Shown: positions 11,454 to 23,236, counted from the stretch's first letter. The stretch is DNA of 64,000 bases from Dimorphilus gyrociliatus (GCA_904063045.1 CAJFCJ010000015.1:1185034-1249033), one strand, 5' to 3'. Translations and numbers: made by a program. Notes: a model not told the origin generated them from the sequence alone.

Positions 11454-12061
11454 AACATGCTAAAAATGTTATTATGCATATCGAAGTCATTGTTCTTCAC
11501 ATTAAATATATATATATAAATTTATACAGTATATATATGATTCATAAGTAAAGATTTTCTCTTCTTAAGGTATAGGCAAATAATGATAAAAGTCTCAAAA
11601 TTACAGAATATTCTTTTATATTTATTAGCAAAACGACAAAAATAAACAAATTCCTCTTCTAAAAATATTTAAATAAGTAGAATAAAAAGTAAAATATTCA
11701 AATATTATAAAAGAATATAAAGAATATTCAAGTTAATTTTATCGTTTTATATAAATATTTTTCTATCTATTTTTATAATCAATCTAATTCTATTATATTA
11801 ACGAATGGATGCTGTTAATCGATTATATAAAAAATGTTGAGAATCCGTAAGGATAGTTAAAAATAGATAAATACAGATTTCTGTTGAAGTGCTAATTCAC
11901 CTTAATATAGCGGTGAAATTGAAAGTCTCAATCGGAGACTTTTTATATCTACTATTTATTTTATCATTGATTATATTTGCTCAAGTTTATAGATGAGTAT
12001 CCAAGTGCTGTACATAAGAATTAGAATTTAAAGCTGGTGATTTTTTTTTAAATTCGAAAAA
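11454..12061. other. AT-rich intergenic region with two adjacent hairpins
   Basis: The region is very AT-rich. At 11896-11917 TTCACC pairs with GGTGAA across a 10-base loop. Directly after, at 11922-11942, AAAGTCTC pairs with GAGACTTT across a 5-base loop, followed by T residues. These could be structure in an RNA or chance. No protein-coding signal was seen. Confidence 0.4.
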
Positions 12062-12641
12062 ATGCCCATAATATATCAAAACACTACTAGACATTTAGTA
12101 AAGCTAACATCTACTGAAAGTAGCGTTTTGTCGTTTGAAACTGAAGAAGATAGTACTGTAAAGATTGTTGTTGCCCTAATTATTAGCTATGGTATTCTTA
12201 TGATGTCAATATTGTGTTATGCATTTGTTTGTAAGTCTAGACTTGAGTTTGCCGGTAGAGGTCATGATCATCACACGGAAAATCCGTATTATGAATTTCC
12301 CAGATACGAATGGTTGACAGACTACTTTATAAATAAATTATATCCGAAAGACGGAAATACCGAAGATGAAAACGGTACAGGGGTAAAAAAGAAATCACTG
12401 TTTGGTAAGGCACTTAGTAAGGTTAAGTTAAAAGGACAAGGAAAACGGCCAGAGGTAACTATCCTAAACCCAATAGACGAAGAAGAAGAAGTTGTTTATG
12501 CAAAGAGGTTTGCATATATTTGTTTTCTTAACAAATAAAAGTTTGAATTCATTACTTTTTTTTTCTGTCAGAGAAAATAAAACATCCGAAAAATCACCCA
12601 TAGATATCAAAATTTTAAAAAATAACAGAGAAAATGAATAG
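12062..12641 (+). CDS. small single-pass membrane protein, unknown
   Basis: Two exons (12062-12507 and 12572-12641) join in phase to 171 residues. Residues about 37-60 form one transmembrane helix (VVALIISYGILMMSILCYAFVC). A short N-terminal segment precedes it, with NTT as a possible N-glycosylation site if that side is outside. The roughly 110-residue tail starts RGHDHHTENPYYEFPRYEWLTDYF, then is lysine-rich (KKKSLFGKALSKVKLKGQGK), then acidic (DEEEEVVYAKR). The basic patch suggests a cytoplasmic, membrane-apposed tail. The overall plan resembles small accessory or adaptor membrane proteins, but I see no family signature. Upstream non-coding exons are possible. Confidence 0.6.
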
Positions 12642-13150
12642 CCATCATTAACACCAAAAATAAGATTTAACCTATTAAGGAAACATTTGATTTTCTTGTT
12701 TTTCTTTTTTTTTTCTTTTTAAAAAAACAATACTAAACTAAAATTTTTGTCTAAATCTATAAAATAAATTACATATCAATTCTATTCCTTTTCAAATAGT
12801 AGTATAAAATATTCGTATTTCTAAAATATACCTCTTTTGCAGTTTAGGCCGATAGCCCCGTCTCAATTTTTTCATTTAACCTTCAACCATAATTAATTTG
12901 TGTCAATTCTTACAAAAAAAAAAGAACAAGAACAAGAAATTAGAGTAAAAGAATATTTATATCTAATATAATAGAATGGTATTTGCTCAAAAAGTCTTCA
13001 ACACCTCAATTGCAATTTTATGGATAGAAATTAGAGATAAAAAGAAGTATCTACTTGAAAAAATACAGATCAAAAACACCTCTTATCTATTAATTATTAG
13101 TTTAATGAAAAGAAATCATTTTCATAACTGTAGAGGATCCATTTAGCCTT
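12642..13150. other. intergenic, convergent 3' ends
   Basis: About 500 bp of AT-rich DNA with A and T runs lie between the membrane-protein stop and the SCCPDH stop. Nothing else was seen. Confidence 0.55.
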
Positions 13151-14676
13151 TCATAGTACTTGAAACTTAATACCATGAGAATCCAGTTTTTGTATTAGAG
13201 ATGTTTTAGCAAAAGCGTAACCAGGTGGTAAAACTCCTCCGCTGAAAGATAAAAATATTGTTTAGTTTATATGAGATTGTGAGAAAAAAAAGAAAAGAAT
13301 TAAAAAACACAAACTTTCCAGGCATTTTATCTTTTTCAAGTAATATTGAATAAGCACATTGAACCATTGCAATTGGAGTAGAAATATAGCCGGCCTCTAT
13401 AAAATGAATAAAAAAAATCCATTTAAATGCTATACTGTATGTATACTTATAATATATATATATAAATTTATATATCGATTGTGTACCTGGTCCGTAAACT
13501 GTTGTTGTAATCATTTTATCTGGTATATCGACGTGATCGACATTGACCGGTTGCTTTTCTTTATAACCGTTCCCTTTAAAAGTCATTTTGAAGGTGGCTG
13601 CTTTCATCTGTTTTTCATTCGGTCCTTCGTGCGAGAAGGTGCCAGCTGTAAAGAATTTAGGGAATTTTTCAAGAAGGCTTCTCCCAAGTGCGAATTTTGC
13701 CAAAAAGGAAAAGACAAAGCCGAATACAAGTGCCTTAACCAAACCAAAAGTTGTGCTACCTAAGCTATTATAGGGAGCGAATTGGATAGGTCTTAAGCTA
13801 TCTTCTTCATAAAATAGACGCTGTGAACGGGACACAACAGATCTATCGCTTCCAGGAAATGGCATAAAATAAGAATTTAGCACATCTGACCAAAAGTAGC
13901 TTCCTCTATTCTTTAGCTTGTGACTAGGTCTTGGTAATTTAGTAGTAAACAAACTCTTTCTAAGTGTTGCTAATTCGTTCGCATTGGCAAAACCGTGTAT
14001 TGCAGATTGGTAAGTTGCAAAATGTAGAACTATTTTCTCTGTTGAATTTAATTCAATAAAACTTTCAACAGCGTTCAAGTCTCCGTCAAAATTATCTCTT
14101 GTATAAATAACTCCCATTTCAGCGGGGATACTATCCCATCCGCAGGATCCAATAATGTAGACGTTATTTTCCTTAGCCTTTGCATCATAATGCAATTGCA
14201 TTTTTTCCAAGAATTGAGGTTCACCACTAATATCAATGTGATGAGCTCTTCCTTCGACACAGGCTTTTACGACTGGCTCTCCAAAAAATCTATAAGGTCC
14301 AACGCAATTGAGCACAATCTTAGCTGATTCTGCCATCTTAACAAGGCTATCATAATAATTTGTATCTGCGATAATAATATCTATGTCCTCTAGATCCTGT
14401 CTGTCTATTAAAAATGGCGGTTAAAAGCACTAAAATAAGCATTACACGATGTTTGGTTACATCTAATTGAATCTGAATTAGTAGTTAATACTTACTCATT
14501 CTTTCTGCAGCTTTTCCAAGTGCTTCTTGAAGAGTTCTCATTTTTCGACCGGCAACAGCCCATTTCAAATTTGGTATTTCTGATTCAGTTCTTACAACTT
14601 CATCGATGACATATTTTCCAGTGAAACCGGTTGCACCAAAGATGACAATATCATACTTTTTGGTAGCTTCAGACAT
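13151..14676 (-). CDS. SCCPDH: saccharopine dehydrogenase-like oxidoreductase
   Basis: Four exons (14676-14496, 14404-13487, 13396-13315, 13241-13151) join in phase to 423 residues; human SCCPDH is 429. Residues 7-40 carry the Rossmann start DIVIFGATGFTGKYVIDEV and WAVAGR. VLNCVGPYRFFGEPVVKAC, HIDISGEPQFLEKMQ and GSCGWDSIPAEMGVIYTR are hallmark blocks of the family. A hydrophobic segment near the middle (ALVFGFVFSFLAKFALG) fits the lipid-droplet/membrane association reported for SCCPDH. The end GYISTPIAMVQ and GGVLPPGYAF matches the family's GYVATPIAMVQ and GGVFTPGAAF. The natural substrate is unknown, and despite the name it is not the lysine-pathway enzyme. Confidence 0.93.
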
Positions 14677-15024
14677 AGTTTTTGATAAGGTTTAACGTTT
14701 GACTATCGCACTCGTCCCAGAAACAGACTGTCATGTAAGAGATATTAGCGCCATCTGTTTCATTAGAATCAGCCCGCACTAGGGGCCTCTAACAGCTGTG
14801 AGTAATAAAACGCTTTTCCTATTAAAAGTTTAGCAAACAACCTACTTTTGAACATAATGTAAAAAAGTAATTGAATAAATGAATCGATATAGTTCAAGTA
14901 TCATATTTCAAATTATAAAAATACAGATCTAAAAAAGGAGAGTTAATTTAAGCTTTTTACTTAAAAAATACTATAGAAAATTGCTAAACCACTTTAATTT
15001 AATTTTTAAATTGACATGCATACT

Positions 15025-15066
15025 TATATATATATATATATTGTATATATATATATATATATATAA
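15025..15066. repeat. AT dinucleotide microsatellite
   Basis: A run of TA/AT about 42 bp long is interrupted once by TTG, making it a near-perfect self-complementary stretch. Confidence 0.9.
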
Positions 15067-15521
15067 TGTAATTGAATTTTTAAACCACTGTTTTCTTTAG
15101 TTTTATTATTAACTTTAGGTGAAATAGAAATACTTTGAATATTTAGTTATATCATTGAATATTTAGAATATTAACTTTATACGTGTAATATTGTAATTTG
15201 TGCATTTCATTTGTCGTGATTACAGATTATTATGAACTTTGTAAACTTTACAGGATTTCAAAGATGAACTGATAATATGTAAGAACAAAATTTGACATTT
15301 TGACAAGATTTTAATTCCGTTGTAAAAGATACGACTGCTTTCCTCTATCTTCCTTTAATAGATATAGCAGATATCATATATTTAATTAGGAAACAAATAA
15401 TTATTTGTAAGAATTTACGATTGTATTCTGATTGTTACTTTGTTAGGAGAAGAACTAGATGCTGATTGGCCGAATCGTCTTATATTTTTGAGTGATAATT
15501 GGGAGGGTAGGGCAAACTGGG

Positions 15522-15558
15522 AAAACCGGTCAAAAAAACACCACAGTTGACCGGTTTT
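15522..15558. repeat. 12-bp perfect inverted repeat, AAAACCGGTCAA
   Basis: AAAACCGGTCAA at 15522-15533 is mirrored by TTGACCGGTTTT at 15547-15558 with a 13-base spacer, about 100 bp upstream of the ankyrin/SOCS gene start. The half-site AACCGG resembles Grainyhead-type sites, so a paired regulator site is possible. A hairpin in the 5' untranslated RNA is the other option. Confidence 0.75.
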
Positions 15559-15659
15559 TGTTATGAAATTGACGATTGAGTTGATATCTCAACTTTTTTA
15601 CAACATTGAGAAGTTATGTGATTGCTAACTGAGCGTTGAATCATTAACATCTTGGTAAA

Positions 15660-17480
15660 ATGGCGACCGACGAATCGAACCATAAAATGATAAGATACAG
15701 TAACGTTTTGGCGGCAACAAGGTCTGGCAATTTAAGTGAGTTAAGAAGATTGCTCGACGAAGGGCATCCTATAGACTGCAAAGATAATCAGAATTGGATT
15801 GCATTACATGCAGCATGCTACGAAGGTTATTCAAATATTTTACTGTTCCTTTTGAACTACGCGAGGGAAAACGAATTGGCTTGTGACATTAATTACAGAA
15901 GTCACGAAGGTTTTACACCTATCTTTATTGCAATTCGAGAAGGTTTTCGCGAATGTGTTGAGATTCTACTGGAATATGGTGCTGACGTGCGTGTTGGAGT
16001 TGATGGTTTGGGAGATATAACTGTCTTATTTGGGGAAAATGATGACCAAAGAAACAACTGCTTCCAATGCTTTCTCGAATGGATTGAAGCGAACGAGAAT
16101 GGAGAAGAAATCCTCAAAATTCTAGATGGTTCAAATAATAGTTGGATGGAAGTAGTCGTTAGGGCAGCCCTACGTAATAATCCTACAGCCCTGGATCTCG
16201 TAATACGTCACTGCCGCTCATATTTAGTATTTACAACAGTAGTTCGTGTTGTTTTATTCTCAATTAGCCACTCAGGAAAAGATAATATGATAAATATGCT
16301 TCGTAACTATTTGGGAGATGAAGAATACATTAGTATAGTAACTCATTTATTCAGGGAAAAGCCGTCTGCTGTGGTTTGGAATGTAGAAAAAGAGATATCA
16401 TTGCCTCTGGCTCTTTGTTATATAAAAGCTGACAATCCTTCGAAGGTGCCTATTTTTCTAGGAGAGTGTTGTGGAGCAGAATATTTTTGGGAGTTAATGG
16501 GTTCCGTTGAACGATATGAGGTAGCCTTAATGAGCTTACCTTTAGTTCTTGATTCGTACGGTCAAGAGATTATTGATTGGTTTACGAAAAAATTTGATAA
16601 AGAGCTAGGATCTATTAAAATATATGGAAAGAGAGTTGTGCAATATGCTTCCATTTACGTATCTAGGAGTAAATTCCTTAGAGCTTTCTCGAGCGTTGGT
16701 ATACCTGCTACATTGAGCATTACCTCCCTCTGCATTAACTGCAATAACTTAGACCTACTTTTAAAATTAGGCGCTCCTGTCAACGCGCCATATTCATTTC
16801 ACATACCGCCTATTGGCCTCTGTTTGGAGTTGCAAAATTTTAAAGGGGCCTGTACATTACTCGAAGCAGGGGCAGCTTGTTATCATTCTTTCGTTGGACA
16901 AGAAATGAAGGGTAATCATATTATGCTTCAAGCATTATACGGCGGTTGGAAGTCAACATTACTTTTACAGAAGTTAGGAGTTTCTTTAGAATCCTTAATT
17001 AATTTTGAACGTAGTTACGCAGGCTATCAATTCAAACTTTCTACAGTATTCTATTATTTTAATCAATATAGTCAATGGAGAACCTTACTTAATATTCTAT
17101 TGAAATGGTTTAAATTACCATTTGAAGTGGAGGTAGCTAAAAAATGTTATGAATATTTAACAGCAAACTCATGGAATAAATCAGTATGGTCGCAAATATT
17201 AAGAGAAGAGTTGAGTACATTTGAAAAACCTCTTTTAATGACTTTGAAGCATTTGAGTACTCTTACCTTAAGAAAGCATTTAAAATTTGAGTCATTTCAA
17301 AATCCTAAGTTATTATGTGAGAAATTGAATATTCCTGAAGGTATTATATTATATGTCTACGGTATAGATATTCCTATGACAGGTCGTGATAGCATTTTTC
17401 GAGTCGATAATTATGAAATTAGTCGATCTAATTATTTGAAACAACTATTTATTTGGTTAGAAACGGTAGAAGAAGATTAA
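15660..17480 (+). CDS. ankyrin-repeat protein with C-terminal SOCS-box-like motif (ASB-like)
   Basis: This is an intronless frame of 606 residues, unusual here because most neighbours are split. Residues about 15-125 hold ankyrin repeats (RSGNLSELRRLLDEGHPIDCKDNQNWIALHAACYEG and GFTPIFIAIREGFRECVEILLEYGADV). More divergent repeats occur near 370-425 (LDLLLKLGAPVNAP, KGACTLLEAGAAC). The end, around residues 520-565, reads PLLMTLKHLSTLTLRKHL...LNIPEGIILYVYG. It matches the SOCS-box pattern of ASB proteins (SLKHLCR..IR..L......LPLP..L..YL). SOCS boxes recruit elongin B/C and cullin 5, so this is probably a substrate receptor for a ubiquitin ligase. The ankyrin part is firm and the SOCS box is likely. 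The start ATGGCG follows an in-frame-free 5' region. Confidence 0.85.
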   Translation: MATDESNHKMIRYSNVLAATRSGNLSELRRLLDEGHPIDCKDNQNWIALHAACYEGYSNILLFLLNYARENELACDINYRSHEGFTPIFIAIREGFRECVEILLEYGADVRVGVDGLGDITVLFGENDDQRNNCFQCFLEWIEANENGEEILKILDGSNNSWMEVVVRAALRNNPTALDLVIRHCRSYLVFTTVVRVVLFSISHSGKDNMINMLRNYLGDEEYISIVTHLFREKPSAVVWNVEKEISLPLALCYIKADNPSKVPIFLGECCGAEYFWELMGSVERYEVALMSLPLVLDSYGQEIIDWFTKKFDKELGSIKIYGKRVVQYASIYVSRSKFLRAFSSVGIPATLSITSLCINCNNLDLLLKLGAPVNAPYSFHIPPIGLCLELQNFKGACTLLEAGAACYHSFVGQEMKGNHIMLQALYGGWKSTLLLQKLGVSLESLINFERSYAGYQFKLSTVFYYFNQYSQWRTLLNILLKWFKLPFEVEVAKKCYEYLTANSWNKSVWSQILREELSTFEKPLLMTLKHLSTLTLRKHLKFESFQNPKLLCEKLNIPEGIILYVYGIDIPMTGRDSIFRVDNYEISRSNYLKQLFIWLETVEED

Positions 17481-17573
17481 GAGATGAATTGTGAACTCTA
17501 TATTCTTCTTCGTCGTTGTCGTAAGTGAGAAGTTCTTATTTAGAAAAATTTGCAAATTAATGAATAGTTTAAG

Positions 17574-17604
<31 letters not shown>

Positions 17605-18003
17605 AACAACCAGAACAGATAAACAGACAGAGAGCGAGAAAGAATAGTTAAAGATTAAAAACGAAAAAATATATAAATAATTGTTTCTTATTTTTTTCTA
17701 GGTAACATATATTTTTGATAAAAATATTTATGTTACTTTCTTGCTCTTCTTCGCTGAATTGTATATTTTTGGAACTGTATCAGAAAGAACATTTTCAATG
17801 AATGATTTATTTAATTTATAGATTTTTTTTTGTTTTTTTTTGTTTTTTTTTTTTATAAAAAATAATTCTTTTGTTTTTTTGGCTTGTTTTAAAAATTGGT
17901 GATCTACAACAAAACAAAACAACTGCTTTCGCTGTCAATATGAAATTTCATTGTTTTTGTACAACTTGTTTTTCTATTTTTTCTAATTACAATATTTATA
18001 AAA
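17481..18003. other. intergenic, convergent 3' ends
   Basis: The region holds a GA microsatellite and a T-rich stretch between the ankyrin gene stop and the receptor gene stop. The 64-codon reverse frame at 17728-17922 is low-complexity lysine coding from T runs and I do not accept it. Confidence 0.55.
17580..17604. repeat. GA dinucleotide microsatellite
   Basis: About 12 GA units lie just past the ankyrin gene stop, within a purine-rich stretch that extends to about 17650. Confidence 0.9.
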
Positions 18004-21000
18004 CTATAATTTTATATCATCATTTGATAAGCTAGTAGAATAACTTGTAAAACTATATTGTGATGTGCTGTCACAATTTTCAAAATATTCTAATAGCCTA
18101 CCCTTACCAAATTCTCGAAATGCGATAAGTATAATAATTGAAGAGAGAACAAAGAGTGAACAAGAGATCAAAATTATCCATATATCTGATCTACTAGAAT
18201 AGTAGTTTTTCTTTAATTCAATTGATCTTCCAAGACAATTAAATTTCTTATCTTTTGGTTTTGGCGAAGTGCAAGATCGGTGTCTAGATCCATTTGACCA
18301 ATGGCTCCAGTTACTCCATTCTCCCCTTAATGGCCTCCAGCAAAGTGTCTGATGTCTTTGAGAGCAATTTGCTTCTAAAAAAGTATTAAAATAACACTTT
18401 TAACTTTAAGTAGAGGTAAAAAAGTACTAAATGACCTTTCCATTCCATTTTATTTTTTGTTATTGTAACTATAAAGCAGGTGCCTTTTAAAATATTTAAC
18501 TGAAATTTGTCAACAGTAAAGTTATCTCTCCATACAGTTTGCTGCCATCTAAATTCAGTTTTATTTACTCTCTCTAATCCTAACCATACAGTAATGTTTC
18601 CGAAAGTATCCGTTAAGAACTTTCCAAGGTTGTTCTTTAATTGAATATCGCTCATTTTTAGAACGTGCATATTTAGCTTGGAACAATAGCTAAAAGCTTC
18701 TCTACGTGTCATATAACCCCCAGAAGTTAAACAGTAAGCAGAGTAGTTATCCTGAAATAATGTAGGTGTTTCACAAATTTTTATTTTTTTAAACAAACAA
18801 CTTAAATCGGAAATTCTGTAAAAAGAATCTTCTATATTTTGATTAATGAATGAACATAAGTTGTTAGAGAGAGTGCAATCAAAGCTTTTATTCCCTTCTA
18901 GATATTTTATCCTAAGCTCTAAACATTTAGGTGTATTTAGACAAGCAGTTACGCAATTTTTCCTGAAATGTGAAATGTGAATTAAGCTAATTGGTTAATT
19001 ACATTTTTTTATGTAATTATTGACCTTTTAACCTCATTATGGAATTCATACTTAAACTTGACCTTGTTTGTTTCTATGAATGTTTTATTAAGTGAGCCAC
19101 AGATATCCTTTTCCTCTATAATTGAAGGTGATGCTATTTCCAACATAATCCTATTATCCTGTCTGTATAATTTGCATAATCTTTGCTCAGTTTGAAGATT
19201 AAAAGATGATTTGCAAGGTTGTTTCTTAAAACTCCCTACAGGTGGTGGATCGTCACATTTTCTCTTTCTGTATTGTTTTAAGGAAGAGTAAGTTTGCCCG
19301 TTGCAAACGCATTTTGACCATTTTGTCCACCTTGACCAAGAACCTTCCAAAGGTCTTTGGCATATTGTTGTAAATGTATTATCTCTACAGTGAGATTCTA
19401 TGCTTAATCGAAACATCCCCGACAAATCTAACTTGCGACCTATTTTTAGAAGAGGACAATTAGATTTTCTAATTTTGCTTATATCAATTCCCAATCTCAG
19501 GCTACTCATTGGTTCGTAATTTTGAACGAAGTTGGAATCGTAATATGCGATTGATCCAATTAGTTTGACCCCTACCCATGCCAAATCATTTGATGGAAAG
19601 AACGTTTTGAAATTGTCGCTTATCCAATGGGGTCTCAGTAAGTTCATACCCATTTCCCTACAGAAGCCAACTGCGTTTAAATAAGTTTTATTCGCCGCAA
19701 TTGAAAAGCATAGATTTATCGAATGATCATAAAAAATGGGATAAGACTTTCCAGTAAAATTGCATAGTTTATGCGATTTTATAAAGATAAATTGTCCAGG
19801 AGCAAGATAAGAATATGTATAATCAGGCTTAGAATTGCAATAGCGATTAGTTAAACCGCAGAAACCTAATGATTTATTAGTATTATTAAATATTTAATAT
19901 CCTAATTTCAAATTAACCTTTAACCTTTGTTGGAACGTAAATTAATGAAGAGCAATTTCGGTTTTTACTACATTCCTTTCTACAATCTTTGAAGCTAATA
20001 TTAGAAATGTAATTAGCTCCATTTTCATTGTACTTGTAACCTTTAAACTTTTTGAATTTCTCGAAGGAGTATTCCAGAAGATGAAAAGGACCGCAAAATC
20101 CCCATTTACCCGGTAAATATAAATTAAAAATCACATTATTTTCTTCATACTGCTCTTTGGGAAAGACCTTTCTCTCTTTTTTGCAGAAAACTTTAATGCC
20201 AACATTATTATGACAAAATTGCCTTTTTTTATTAATAGTCATGGGAATTTCAAAGAAATGTCTTGGAGTAAAATTCCTATAATTTGTAATATTTTTAATA
20301 AAGTAACCAATGAAATTATAAGGGAAAATTTCTGTTATTGCAGTAATATCTCCTAAGCCAAAACTGGAACAAGTACCTTGGGAAATTACTTTTGAGTAGT
20401 CTTTAAATTTGTTTAATAAGGAATTATCCAAACAAACTTTGGTTAATCTACCGTTCCAGTTTAATAGAATATGACCACAAATGCTCTTCATCTTTTTCTC
20501 GTTGATAACTCCTGTCTTTCCACGAATTCCTAATCCACTCAAATTACATTCATCACTCTATCTTGTCAAAGAAAATGGCGTTTTTTTTCTATTCGTGAAA
20601 AACGACTTTTGTTAACTTACCTTCATTTTTCTTAATAAAATCAACTTGTCCATAGATTCTAAATCGAGAATATTCACTTCGGATGTTTTATATAAAGAAT
20701 AGTTAGCTGTGTGAAACTCATGTCGTTCTCTATTAAGAGGCAGACTTTCCATCTTTGGATAGCAATAATGGTTTTCATTCAACGGGTCGCAATAGTGATT
20801 AATGAACTTTTTTGCTTTAGCATCATCTCCAATAAAAGGTAAGCTTTTTACAGTTTTGATGTCTCTTTCCATCGTAAATTTTATATTACTTGACCATCCG
20901 TGTAGAGGTCTATAGCATATTGCAGTAGCAATATCCCTTAAACAATCTAAAGGAACGCCGTGTCTCTGATAAATTTTAAAGTTCTTAAGAGTAGCTTTAG

Positions 21001-22645
21001 TTAATCTTGAAATAATCCTTGGAATAGAATGATAAATGAGACCATATTGGCATTTACTCCTTTCGAAAATCCATTGGTTAAAAGGTTCTTCTTCGAGATT
21101 TACGAGTTCCTTTTTTTTAAAATTAGACGACCACCAGAATTGCCCTTTTTCCCTTATCAAGCCTAACCAAATTAATTCTCCTTTCGTGGAAAAGAAGGTT
21201 CTTATGTTTGATGGAATGCCTTCCTTAGTTACCCTTAATAAATCCATTCCGACACTTTTACACTTCTCAATAGCCGTTTGCCACTATAAAACAAGATAAA
21301 TGATTATTCCATGACGGCTAGATGAAAGAAGATAATATAATTGATAATATGCTGATTACCTTCATCCCAGGGAAAATACTGTAACAAGTTGCAGTATCAC
21401 TATCGAAAAAGAAATTTATATCGCTTTCGCTATTAAAAGGATTGTTAGACGAGCATTTCTTCGAAATCTTAAGATATAGATTCTGCCCCGGACTTAAATA
21501 TATATATCTGGGAATGCCTGGACATTGTTCATTTGTATATGAACAGATAGTCCTTGTATGTAGCATTACGTAAATGAAAGCGACGCAATTTTTCGTATGA
21601 TAACAACCTAGAGCACATTCGTCAAGCGTTCTTGATTCATTATGCGCATTCGAACTATGGTAAGATTTATAAGCTTTTTCAATTAAATGAATAGGTCCAC
21701 ACATTTTCCAAATACCTAGTCCAGGTCTGAACATTTTAAACTGATAATCTGTCGTATTAAGCCGAATTAAAAATGGAGGATTCATCCGTATAAATCTATT
21801 ATCACAGTTAATTAATAACAATTTTTTACAGTCCCTAGTAGATTCCCAAATATATGGATTAACATCCAAAATATGTCTGACAGCTTTACGCATAGAAAGG
21901 TAGCTTTTTGCCTGGAAAGAAGCATGATTAGAAGATTTCACAGTCATCTCCTTTTTCCTTTTACCTTAAAGTTATTTTTAAACAATCTTGCTAAACTAGA
22001 ACTTAAACTGTATAAAGGTAAGATATATTTCAAATCTTTAGTGGCTTCAATTATCTTTATTGATTCTATTTGAGAAACATCCATGTTTACACTATGACAA
22101 ACGGCAGATGCAATTAAACGACCTTCCTCTATTGAGTCGTAATTATCGCGAAAGCAAAAAGTACCTAACCCACGCCTCAAACGGACCATTGGCAAACCAC
22201 AAAAACCATTATAACATATAATATTATCCAATTTACGTAAAACAACCATTCCATCTGTAGATATCACTTGTTGGCCAATCAGAGATGGTTCCCATTTTAG
22301 TCCATATTTGTCATTAATTCTATCGTAATATCGAAGATTTTGATAAGGAGGAAAACAATAGGGTTCTATCTTATGTAAATCCTTCATTATTTTCCTAATT
22401 ATTCTATTTTTAGGAAATTTTGCACTTCCGTACTTCGTGCTAATGAACTTTTCATAATTGCACACTGGTTTTGCTCTCCAGCACGATATAACGTTTGCAC
22501 TCCATTGTTTGTCGCAATTATAGTCAAAAAACTATTATTTAATTGTGTGTATTAGGTGAATGAATTAGAAGAAATGAAGGCTTACTGGAATAGAATATCG
22601 AATTCTTGATTCAACGTAAAAGCTACTCGCTTCGAAATCTTTAGT
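18004..22645 (-). CDS. modular single-pass receptor: repeated SRCR-like / PAN-like / C-type-lectin-like units plus TSP1-like segments
   Basis: Exons 22645-22586, 22531-21965, 21911-21360, 21283-20621, 20557-19918, 19865-19025, 18962-18436 and 18374-18004 join in one frame for about 1,406 residues. The 5' end (signal peptide) is unresolved; a GTAAGT donor near 22812 hints at another upstream exon. Two full units repeat: a weak SRCR-like part (GLGTFCFRDNYDSIEEGRL...CHS; GRLTKVCLDNSLLNK), a PAN/apple-like part beginning CGPIHLIEKAYK or CGPFHLLEYSFE, then a C-type-lectin-like part (KCKSVGMDLLRV; FCREMGMNLLRP). A third copy near the C-terminus has only PAN and lectin parts. Each lectin part ends CxRPLxGxWS, and the second and third run into TSP1-like WSxW segments. 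Calcium/sugar motifs (EPN, QPD, WND) are absent. A transmembrane helix (IWIILISCSLFVLSSIIILIAF) and a serine-rich 45-residue tail follow. I know no named family with this order. Confidence 0.8.
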
Positions 22646-23236
22646 CTAGTTATGCATAATGAAAGTATATACTGTATATACAGTATATATTGATATATAC
22701 TGTATATATGATATATAGTAATACTATACTTACATAAATGATAAACCCTGTAAACTATAACAATAGAATAAGTAATAAAATGTAATGTTTATCATCGTTT
22801 TTATAACTTACCTTTCTATCGAATTTTGATTTAAATGATAAATCAATCGAACTAGTAAATACTATATGTAAATTATGTGAAAATATATAAACTTTTACAA
22901 AGAAATTATTCATTTTTTTTTTAAAAAACAAAAATTACTTTATGTAAATATTTTTATTTTTGTTTGTTTAGTTTAATTTCCTTTTTCCCCTCCCCTATTT
23001 TTTTTAAAAAAAAAAAAACAACAAAGAATCTAATTTTACATTTGCAAATTAATTTGTCAAATTTTGTTTCTAAAATCAAATAATCAGTTTATATTTTATT
23101 AACAAACAATGTATAGTATAAAAGAGCTTTGTAAAACAAAAAAAAAGTAGGTTTAAGTTGTTTGGAATCTGTAATATACAGTATATATAAATCACATATC
23201 TTTCTATATTTATACACCTATCAGCCTATAAAAACT
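22646..23236. other. spacer between receptor 5' end and bark 3' end
   Basis: The spacer is AT-rich with poly-A/T runs (about 22915-23025). It holds a reverse-strand GTAAGT donor near 22812 that may close an upstream exon of the receptor gene, and several TATACAGTATA words. The perfect 24-base palindrome at 22666-22689 lies here. Confidence 0.45.
22666..22689. repeat. 24-base perfect AT-rich palindrome around TACTGTATATACAGTA
   Basis: The sequence reads identically on both strands over 24 bases and contains two inverted copies of the TATACAGTATA word found elsewhere in the window. A second copy of the half-site follows at 22694-22708. Confidence 0.85.

Larger units (their letters stand above)
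14677..15659. other. divergent intergenic region SCCPDH / ankyrin-SOCS gene
   Basis: GCGCCATCT at 14748-14756 lies about 75 bp upstream of the SCCPDH start and is a copy of the recurring AGATGGCG promoter motif. A CCAAT box on the reverse strand (CTGATTGGCC, near 15461) and a long inverted repeat lie upstream of the ankyrin gene. The middle is AT-rich with an AT microsatellite. Confidence 0.5.

Noticed and set aside
22666..22689. Palindrome resembling a bacterial LexA box (CTGT...ACAG)
   Set aside because: The surrounding genes are clearly eukaryotic, so the match is coincidental. It is better seen as paired copies of the recurring TATACAGTATA word.
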